Part shown: one piece after another, positions 43,792 to 49,026 of the stretch
Layout: each line of letters starts with the position of its first letter
How positions within the stretch are numbered: position 1 is the stretch's first letter
Origin: Pelomonas sp. Root1444
GTDB lineage: Bacteria > Pseudomonadota > Gammaproteobacteria > Burkholderiales > Burkholderiaceae_C
Assembly: GCF_001426885.1 (NCBI RefSeq)
Contig: NZ_LMFP01000001.1
Span: 200 to 49,225, forward strand
Reading direction: 5' to 3'
Length of the DNA stretch: 49,026 nt
Translations under genes and position numbers: made by a program
Notes under the pieces: model-generated
The model's input: the letters and a program-made list of their open reading frames with translations, nothing else
What the model was told of the DNA's origin: nothing
Databases searched by the model: none

Positions 43792-43918
43792 GACGATGGC
43801 GCTCGGGCAGTGAAGAAGGCCGCGAGCTTCGTGGCGAGGCGGGGCGCCGGCCGCGTTTTTGTCGTGCCGGCGCGGCGGTTGCGTCCGATGGGGGCGCCAT
43901 GCGCTACCGTTCGCGCCC
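43792..43918. promoter_or_regulatory. Divergent intergenic region between amidohydrolase and XRE regulator
   Basis: These 127 bases separate two divergent starts and must hold promoters for both if each is transcribed locally. A TACCGT near 43903-43908 could be a -10 box for the + strand gene, but the nearest TTGCGT lies 20 bases away, so I do not claim a defined promoter. No clear operator palindrome is seen. Confidence 0.3.
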
Positions 43919-44716
43919 ATGTCGAGCACCCAATCCCTCGTCGCGCTGATCAAGGGCGAGTTGAAGAGCCAGGGCATCAGCTATGCGGAGCTGGCCCAGG
44001 CGCTGGACCTGTCGGAGTCCAGCGTCAAGCGCATGCTGGCGCCGGGCGGCGAGATGCCGCTGTCGCGCGTGGACGAGATCTGCCGCGTGCTGAAGCTGGA
44101 GTTCGCCGAACTGGCCAGCCGCCTCGCGGCCCAGGCGCCAACGCAGCGCGAGCTGAGCCTGGAGCAGGAGAAGGCCGTCGTCGCCGACCCCAAGCTGCTG
44201 CTAGTGGCCATCTGCTGCCTGAGCCTTTGGGCGCTGGAGGACGTGCTGGCGCGCTACCGGCTCAGCGAGGCCGACGCCATTGCCGCGCTGGCCAAGCTGG
44301 ACCGGCTCGGCGTCATCGAGCTGCGGCCGGGCAACCGCTACAAGCTCAAGGTCGCCAAGACGCTGCGCTGGCGGCCGCAAGGCCCGGTGATGACCTTCTT
44401 CCGCGAGCGCGTGATGGCGGACTTCTTCGCCGGTGGCTTCGACGGCGAGGGCGAGCTGCTGACGCTGGTGCACGGCGAGTTCGGCGCCGGCCATGCGCGC
44501 GAGCTGGCCGAGCGGCTGCAGCGCGCCGCCGACGACTTCGCGCGCCAGCACCTGCTGGACCAGAAGCTGCCGTCGGCCGAGAAGCGGCCCTACAGCGTCG
44601 TCATCGGGCTGCGGTCGTGGGTGTTCGAGGCGTTCCGGGATCTGGAGCGGCCAGGACTGGGCCAGCGCAAGGGCGAGATTGGCGGCGCGCGGGGGCCTGG
44701 CCGGGTTGGCGGCTAG
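43919..44716 (+). CDS. XRE-family helix-turn-helix transcriptional regulator
   Basis: A 265-aa cytoplasmic DNA-binding protein. Residues about 8-60 form a Cro/C1-type HTH (ISYAELAQALDLSESSVKRML, then PLSRVDEICRVL). The rest is a helical effector or winged-helix-like part (LSEADAIAALAKLDRLGVIELRPGNRYKL resembles a second winged helix) seen in a family of proteobacterial XRE proteins. The last 20 residues are low-complexity Gly/Arg. It is divergent from the amidohydrolase gene; autoregulation or control of that neighbour is plausible. Confidence 0.88.
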   Translation: MSSTQSLVALIKGELKSQGISYAELAQALDLSESSVKRMLAPGGEMPLSRVDEICRVLKLEFAELASRLAAQAPTQRELSLEQEKAVVADPKLLLVAICCLSLWALEDVLARYRLSEADAIAALAKLDRLGVIELRPGNRYKLKVAKTLRWRPQGPVMTFFRERVMADFFAGGFDGEGELLTLVHGEFGAGHARELAERLQRAADDFARQHLLDQKLPSAEKRPYSVVIGLRSWVFEAFRDLERPGLGQRKGEIGGARGPGRVGG

Positions 44717-44819
44717 GCGCAGTGCGCGGCCAAGGCCCTTCGCCTTGGCAAGCGCTGCAACGACGCGGCCGGCGCGGCGAGGCCTCCGCCCGAAGGGGCA
44801 TCGCCTGGCCACGACGGGT

Positions 44820-44863
44820 GGCGCGTCATCGCGCAGGCCGGGTCGGCCAGGGGATGACGCGCC
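44820..44863. terminator. Nested inverted repeat between convergent genes
   Basis: A perfect 11-bp stem, GGCGCGTCATC (44820-44830) and GATGACGCGCC (44853-44863), encloses an inner GGCCG-GGT-CGGCC hairpin. It lies in the 175-bp gap between the convergent XRE and CPBP genes, where a bidirectional terminator is expected. No strong T tract follows on either strand. Nothing else is recognised in this gap. Confidence 0.5.
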
Positions 44864-44891
44864 GTCAAGCTTGCCCTTGTGCTGACCCTGC

Positions 44892-45575
44892 TCACCAGAA
44901 CTCCCAACGCCCGGTCCGGATGACCCAGATGCCCAGCAGCCCGTTCGTCACTGCGTGCGCGATGACGGCCGTCCACAGCTTGCCGGTCTGACGGTAGAGC
45001 AGCGCATACGCCAGGCCGGCGACGATGGCGGCCAGCCACAGCGTGTGGGCCAGCGTGAAGACGAAGGTGGACAGCGCCACAGCCTTGAGGCCGACGGTCT
45101 GCGGGTCGACGCGCTCGAAGCCGGGGTGCTGGATCCAGCGCATCAGGAAGCTGCGCCAGAACAGCTCCTCCATGACGGGCACCACCAGCGCCGCGCCGGC
45201 CAGGCGCAGCGCGATCAGCGGCCAGATCGGCTGGCCGGCGCTGTCCAGCGGCACGAAGGTGGCGGTGGCGGAGCCCAGCTGCATCCAGGGCGCGTCCAGC
45301 TGCACCCAGATGGCGAAGACGGCGATGCCGACGACGACCGCCCAGCCGGTCTGGCGGGCGTCGGGCAGGTTCTGCCGCACCAGCTCGCCGTAGCCGCGCC
45401 AGTACCAGGCCAGCAGGCCGCCGACGATGACGGTCTGGGCGCCGTAGATCCAGCGCGCGTCCACGCCCAGGTCGGCCGGCAGGTAGCCCCGCAGCGCCAG
45501 CAGGGCCATGAAAACGACGAACGGGACGCAGCGGGCGAGGGCGGCGGGGCTGAGCGCGGGCGTGTCGGCGGGCAT
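44892..45575 (-). CDS. CPBP-family (CAAX-protease-related) intramembrane protease
   Basis: A 227-aa polytopic membrane protein with the CPBP/Abi motifs: E136-E137-x3-R141 in MEELFWRSF, FxxxH (H177 in FTLAH) and HxxxN (H207-x3-N211 in HAVTN). These residues form the glutamate/histidine site of Rce1-like proteases. The EELFWRSFLMRW sequence resembles the CAAX-protease-related proteins linked to exosortase/PEP-CTERM systems, as I recall that family, and a PEP-CTERM protein is encoded at 25.8 kb. The ATG follows the trehalase stop by 57 bases on the same strand, so co-transcription is possible but the functions look unrelated. Confidence 0.85.
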   Translation of the reverse strand: MPADTPALSPAALARCVPFVVFMALLALRGYLPADLGVDARWIYGAQTVIVGGLLAWYWRGYGELVRQNLPDARQTGWAVVVGIAVFAIWVQLDAPWMQLGSATATFVPLDSAGQPIWPLIALRLAGAALVVPVMEELFWRSFLMRWIQHPGFERVDPQTVGLKAVALSTFVFTLAHTLWLAAIVAGLAYALLYRQTGKLWTAVIAHAVTNGLLGIWVIRTGRWEFW

Positions 45576-45632
45576 GTGGCGCCAGCTTAGCCCGAGCCCA
45601 TGGCGGCACAGGCCGCCGCGGCCCCCTAGACC

Positions 45633-47192
45633 TCAGGGGTTGGCGGCTTGCAGCAGCCCGTCGCTGAGCGCCGCGAACACGCCGTTGGTCCAGCCGAAGC
45701 CGTCCTGCGTTTCGTACTCGCCGCCGCCGCCGGGGCGGTCCTCGGCAACGTCGTACTTCTCCAGCAGCCGGCCGGTGGCGAGGTAGACGCGCTGCACGCT
45801 GGTGCACCAGCGCCGGGCGATGTCGCGGGCCAGCGTGGTGTGGCCGTAGCGGGCCAGGCCTTGGGTCGCCATCCACTGCAGCGGCGCCCAGCCGTTGGGG
45901 GCGTCCCATTGCTGGCCGGTGGCCAGCGCCGTCGTCAGCAGGCCGTTGGCGCCGAGCAGATGGCGCTGGACCTGCGCCGCCATGGCGTCGGCCTGGGACG
46001 GCGTGGCCAGGCCCAGGTAGAGCGGCACCAGCGCCGCGGCGGTCAGCGGTCGGAGGTCGGCGGCGTTGCGCCAGTTCAGGTCGGCGAAGTGGCCTCCCAT
46101 CCCGCCATCCTTGGCGCGCCAGAAGCGGGTTTGCAGCCACCGGGTGCGCGTGGCGGCGCGGGCCTCGAAGGCGCTGGCGGTCGCCGTGTCTCCGGCGCGG
46201 GCGGCGCCCAGCGCGATGGCGCCTTCCAAGCCGGCCAGCAGCGCGTTGAGGTCCACCGGCGCCAGCGCGGTGGTCTCGATGGTGGCGATGTCGGCCGGGT
46301 CGGCGCACCAGCGGCCGGAGAAGTCCCAGCCGCTTTCGGCGCCGGCGCGCAGGTCGCGCCAGACCTGTTCGTGCGGCCGGCCGCTCGCTTCGGCGGTCTC
46401 GACGTCCTCGCGCCAGCTCTCCTCGCGGGGCGTGTCGCGGTCGTCCCAGTAGCGGTTCAGCAGCGCGCCGTCGACGGTGCGCAGCGCGCGGCGATGGGCG
46501 TGGTCCGGTGCGAGCGTGGCCTCGCCGTCCATCCAGAAAGCGTGTTCAGCCTGCAGCGATGGCAGGTGCTTGGCGAAGCCGGCGGCCGGGTCGTCGGCAT
46601 GCAGCAGCTCGACCATGCGGAAGAAGAACGGCGGCTGCGAGCGGCTCAGCATGTAGCTGCGGCTGCTGTTGGGGATGAAGCCGTAGCTGGCAATCAGGTG
46701 CGCGAAGTTGGCCAGCATGTGCTCGGCCAGGTCGCGCCGCCCGTCGGCGACGAGGCCCAGCATCGTGAAATAGCTGTCCCAGTAGTACAGCTCGCGGAAG
46801 CGCCCGCCGGGCACTACGTAGGGCCGCGGCAGCGCGAGCAGGCTGTCGCCCTCGGCAGCGGTACGGTGCTCGCGCACCAACAGCGGCCACAGCGCGCGGA
46901 TGTGCTGGCGGATGTGCCCCGGGTTCGTCGGGCGCGGGCCGGCGGGCTCGTCATGCCCGGGCAGCACGAAATGCGCTTGCACGAAGTCGGCCAGCGAGAA
47001 GCCGGGCGAGTGGCGCTCGACGTCAAAGCGGGCGCGGATCAGCGCGGGCGCCGCCTTGGGGCGCGCATCGACGAAGCTCTTGCCGTCGGGGAAGACGCGC
47101 GCCATCTGCACGGCGACGAACAGCTCGCCGTAGAGCGCTTGGGGCGTGGCGGTGGCCAAGGGCTCAGCAGGGCTCGGGCAGGAAGAGGTCAT
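45633..47192 (-). CDS. treF: Cytoplasmic trehalase (glycoside hydrolase family 37)
   Basis: Hydrolyses trehalose to two glucose molecules. The 519-aa protein has both GH37 signatures: PGGRFRELYYWDSY (128-141) and QWDAPNGWAP. Other conserved segments are NRYWDD with ESWREDV, the catalytic-acid region ESGWDFSGRW, and an EKYDV segment near the C terminus holding the likely base. It has no signal peptide, unlike periplasmic TreA, which suggests a cytoplasmic TreF-type enzyme. Its ATG overlaps the stop of the MFS gene (ATGA), so the sugar is probably imported intact by that transporter. Confidence 0.93.
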   Translation of the reverse strand: MTSSCPSPAEPLATATPQALYGELFVAVQMARVFPDGKSFVDARPKAAPALIRARFDVERHSPGFSLADFVQAHFVLPGHDEPAGPRPTNPGHIRQHIRALWPLLVREHRTAAEGDSLLALPRPYVVPGGRFRELYYWDSYFTMLGLVADGRRDLAEHMLANFAHLIASYGFIPNSSRSYMLSRSQPPFFFRMVELLHADDPAAGFAKHLPSLQAEHAFWMDGEATLAPDHAHRRALRTVDGALLNRYWDDRDTPREESWREDVETAEASGRPHEQVWRDLRAGAESGWDFSGRWCADPADIATIETTALAPVDLNALLAGLEGAIALGAARAGDTATASAFEARAATRTRWLQTRFWRAKDGGMGGHFADLNWRNAADLRPLTAAALVPLYLGLATPSQADAMAAQVQRHLLGANGLLTTALATGQQWDAPNGWAPLQWMATQGLARYGHTTLARDIARRWCTSVQRVYLATGRLLEKYDVAEDRPGGGGEYETQDGFGWTNGVFAALSDGLLQAANP

Positions 47193-48445
47193 GACGCAAG
47201 ACGCCGGCGCAGCCGGGCGAGGGAGACGGCGAGGGCCGCGACGGGCACGAGCAGCAGCGCAAAGGCGGTCGCGCCATCGAAGGCGACGAACAGCCGGCCG
47301 GTGATGAAGCTGCCCAGCGTGCCGCCCAGCGCGGAGAAGACGACGATGAGGCCGGTCATCGCGGCGTGCTGGCGCTGCGGCAGCGCACTCAGCATGGCCG
47401 AGTTGATCGCGGGGTAGATGGGCGCCAGCAGCAGGCCCGTCAGCGGCAGCAGGTAGGCCGCGGGCGGTGCATTCAGCCAGCCGGCGTCGGCGCCCAGCGG
47501 CGTGATGTTGCGGGACAGCGGCAGCGTGATGAGGATGAGCACCGCGATGCCGACGAGGCAGGCCATGACGACCGCGAACCAGCCCAGCCGGCCGATGACG
47601 GCCGCGCTGGTCAGGCGGCCTAACGCGGTGGTCGCCGGCATGATGACCGCCAGGCCCACGCTCATGGCGGTGGGCAGGTGCAGCACTTCGTTGTTGAAGC
47701 TGGGCAGCCAGGTGGAGATGCCTTGCTCGATGAGCACATAGAGGAAGGCCGACAGCAGGAACACGGCGACGAGGCCCATCTTCAGCAGCGGCGCCATGGC
47801 GAGCAGGTCCTGCCGCAGCGTGGTGTTTGGCGACTGGATGGGGCCTTCGTCCAGCGGGCTGACGAGCAGCAGCACGAAGGCCGCCGCGGCGATGCCAGCG
47901 AGCACCGGATAGACCTGCAGCCAGCCGGTGCCTTGCGCGCGGGCGGCGTTGCTGAACAGCAGGAAGCCGCCCAGCACGCCGACCATGAACAGGCCTTCGA
48001 GCAGGTTGGTGAAGCGCGCGTGGCCGGCCTTGTCGTGGGTGACGAGGCCGATCATGGAATAGGCCGAGACCTTCACGAGCGCGAAGCCGGCGCCGAGGGT
48101 GCTGAACAGCAGCTTGATGGCCCAGAACGCGGAGAGCGTCGGCATCAGCGCGCAGGTGACGCCGACCGCAGCGACGGCCAGCAGCATGGATTTCTTCAAG
48201 CCCAGCCTGGGCAGGAGCGAGGCCACCAGGAAGGACGTGATGGCGATGGGGAGGTCTTTCCAGGCGTCGAGCAGCGCCGCGTCTTGCCTGGCGACGCCGA
48301 GGGTCTGCACGACCAGCAGGTTGACGGCACCGACGCTGTTGAGCAGGGCGCCGAAGAGCATGTAGATGAGGATGACGGCCAGCTTGATGCGCAGCGTGCT
48401 GGTGACTTTCCCGGCTGTGCGCGGGGAGTGGAGTTGGGTTGTCAT
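47189..48445 (-). CDS. MFS sugar transporter, probable trehalose importer
   Basis: A 418-aa 12-helix major facilitator protein resembling the FucP-like sugar:proton symporter group (LLVVQTLGVARQDAALLDAWKDLP, NLLEGLFMVGVLGGFLLF, AINSAMLSALPQRQHAAMTGL, GGTLGSFITGRLF). The specific sugar is not visible in the sequence. Overlap with the cytoplasmic trehalase gene (ATGA at 47189) makes trehalose the likely substrate. The gene appears to be first in a two-gene operon; a weak GAAAG precedes the ATG and no clear promoter is seen in the 95 bases before the repeat region. Confidence 0.88.
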   Translation of the reverse strand: MTTQLHSPRTAGKVTSTLRIKLAVILIYMLFGALLNSVGAVNLLVVQTLGVARQDAALLDAWKDLPIAITSFLVASLLPRLGLKKSMLLAVAAVGVTCALMPTLSAFWAIKLLFSTLGAGFALVKVSAYSMIGLVTHDKAGHARFTNLLEGLFMVGVLGGFLLFSNAARAQGTGWLQVYPVLAGIAAAAFVLLLVSPLDEGPIQSPNTTLRQDLLAMAPLLKMGLVAVFLLSAFLYVLIEQGISTWLPSFNNEVLHLPTAMSVGLAVIMPATTALGRLTSAAVIGRLGWFAVVMACLVGIAVLILITLPLSRNITPLGADAGWLNAPPAAYLLPLTGLLLAPIYPAINSAMLSALPQRQHAAMTGLIVVFSALGGTLGSFITGRLFVAFDGATAFALLLVPVAALAVSLARLRRRLAS

Positions 48446-48539
48446 GGGGTGCTTTCAACGGGCAATCTATGGGAGGTGCCTCGTTGCGCCTGGTTGATGC
48501 CGAATGTGGTGCCGGGAGTCCGCCCCGGCGGGCGGGTAA

Positions 48540-48565
48540 CTTTCTTCTGCGGCGCCAGAAGAAAG
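48540..48565. terminator. CTTTCTTCTG/CAGAAGAAAG hairpin
   Basis: A perfect 10-bp stem with a CGGCGC loop (arms 48540-48549 and 48556-48565). It forms the left boundary of the large inverted repeat. From memory, similar ACTTTCTTCTGG-type palindromes are common between genes in Burkholderiales and Xanthomonadales genomes, where they behave as repeated extragenic elements. Confidence 0.55.
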
Positions 48566-49026
48566 TCACCAAAGAAGAGGCGCTGAACCGCACACGATCG
48601 CGACGACGCCATGAGCGGCGCGCGAGAACGCCCACTGGCATTGCGCCCCGACGCGAGCCGCTGCGCTCTCGCTGCTGTCCCTATGACGAGCACCATCCAC
48701 CGTCCCTTCACGCCGGTTAACGCCGGCTGCACGCCGGGCTTATCAGCGAATGCGAATGCGGCGTCGCTGGGGCGACGCGTCGGACGGGTCAGCGCGGCTG
48801 AATGCGGCGCCCGAGCGCCGCTGTTTTGGCATTCCTCGTGAGCCCGGCGTGCAGCCGGCGTTAAGCGGGCAGGTGGTGCGATGGATGGTGCTGGTGACAG
48901 GGACAGCGGCGAGAGCGCAGCGGGTCGCGTGTGCGCGACAGCCGTTGGGCTGCTGCACGGCGCAGCTCGTGCATGTGGTGCTGGTGTGCGGTTCAGGGCC
49001 TCTTCTTTGGTGACTTTCTTCTGGCC
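48554..49026. repeat. Large imperfect inverted repeat, right edge of window
   Basis: The outer arms, 48554-48593 and 48987-49026, are inverted copies with about one mismatch (they contain CAAAGAAGAGG and CCTCTTCTTTG). The inner arms, 48651-48740 and 48841-48930, are longer inverted copies with scattered differences (they contain GCTGCACGCCGGGCT and AGCCCGGCGTGCAGC). The 48594-48650 and 48931-48986 segments do not match. The centre, 48741-48840, is a 100-base GC-rich spacer. The right end is cut by the window. I see no convincing gene in the whole 48446-49026 stretch; short open frames there are by-products of the repeats. Confidence 0.8.

Noticed and set aside
42796-44991. Long + strand frame spanning the amidohydrolase and XRE genes
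   Set aside because: It runs antisense to one real gene and out of frame through another; no recognisable domain.
48611-48958. Short open frames in the right-end repeat, similar to each other on opposite strands
   Set aside because: Their similarity arises because they lie in the two arms of the inverted repeat; no ribosome-binding site or protein family supports them.
48554-49026. Insertion sequence
   Set aside because: No transposase frame lies inside and no target duplication can be verified because the right end is cut off.
1-49026. tRNA or rRNA genes
   Set aside because: No cloverleaf with a T-loop-like GGTTCGAATC signature and no rRNA-like conserved stretch was seen in the short intergenic gaps.

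Overview
The window is very GC-rich, densely coding DNA from a Gram-negative bacterium. A PEP-CTERM protein, a TolC/HlyD-type envelope locus, a cytoplasmic GH37 trehalase and the codon style point to a betaproteobacterium of the order Burkholderiales (Roseateles/Mitsuaria/Rubrivivax-like). That assignment is an inference from gene content; no rRNA or tRNA gene is present to confirm it.

Left half (1-25666, + strand): one enormous open frame whose 5' end lies outside the window. At least 8,550 codons are visible. It reads, in order, RTX calcium-binding repeats, 17 CARDB-type adhesion repeats, PPC/IPT-like domains, a beta-propeller, nine putative-Ig repeats, YD-like and dockerin-like segments, Big_2-like domains, a second propeller, a helical region leading to a PD-(D/E)XK nuclease-like domain, a metzincin-type metalloprotease domain, and cadherin-like tail domains. 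It is a giant exported adhesin/toxin-like protein.

25667-36468 (+ strand): a small PEP-CTERM protein and an unrecognised 357-aa protein, followed by what looks like a dedicated export operon: TolC-like outer-membrane factor, a GAF-like/HlyD adaptor fusion, a PqqD-like/M50 protease/HlyD fusion, a short SecA paralogue (666 aa), a second periplasmic adaptor and a small membrane protein. There is no ABC or RND pump; the SecA-like ATPase is the only visible energy source. Two copies of an intergenic element with a 15-bp hairpin, preserved by compensatory changes, sit just upstream of the M50 fusion gene and the SecA gene. This is the strongest candidate for an undescribed system, with the giant protein as its likely cargo.

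36437-42460 (- strand): seven tightly packed genes, most junctions overlapping by 4 bp: YiaA-like membrane protein, a Val/Ala-rich secreted protein, a DUF2145-like protein, a fused lysophospholipid transporter (LplT-like)-PlsC acyltransferase, a small two-TM protein, an Lgt-like protein lacking two conserved Lgt residues, and a radical SAM enzyme whose cysteine layout resembles tetraether/membrane-spanning lipid synthases. Together they suggest a lipid-remodelling pathway.

42568-48445: a Tat-exported amidohydrolase (-) divergent from an XRE regulator (+); a CPBP-family intramembrane protease (-) of the kind associated with exosortase systems; and a two-gene trehalose-use operon (MFS importer and cytoplasmic trehalase, -). 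The last 580 bp hold no convincing gene but contain a large imperfect inverted repeat that runs to the window edge.
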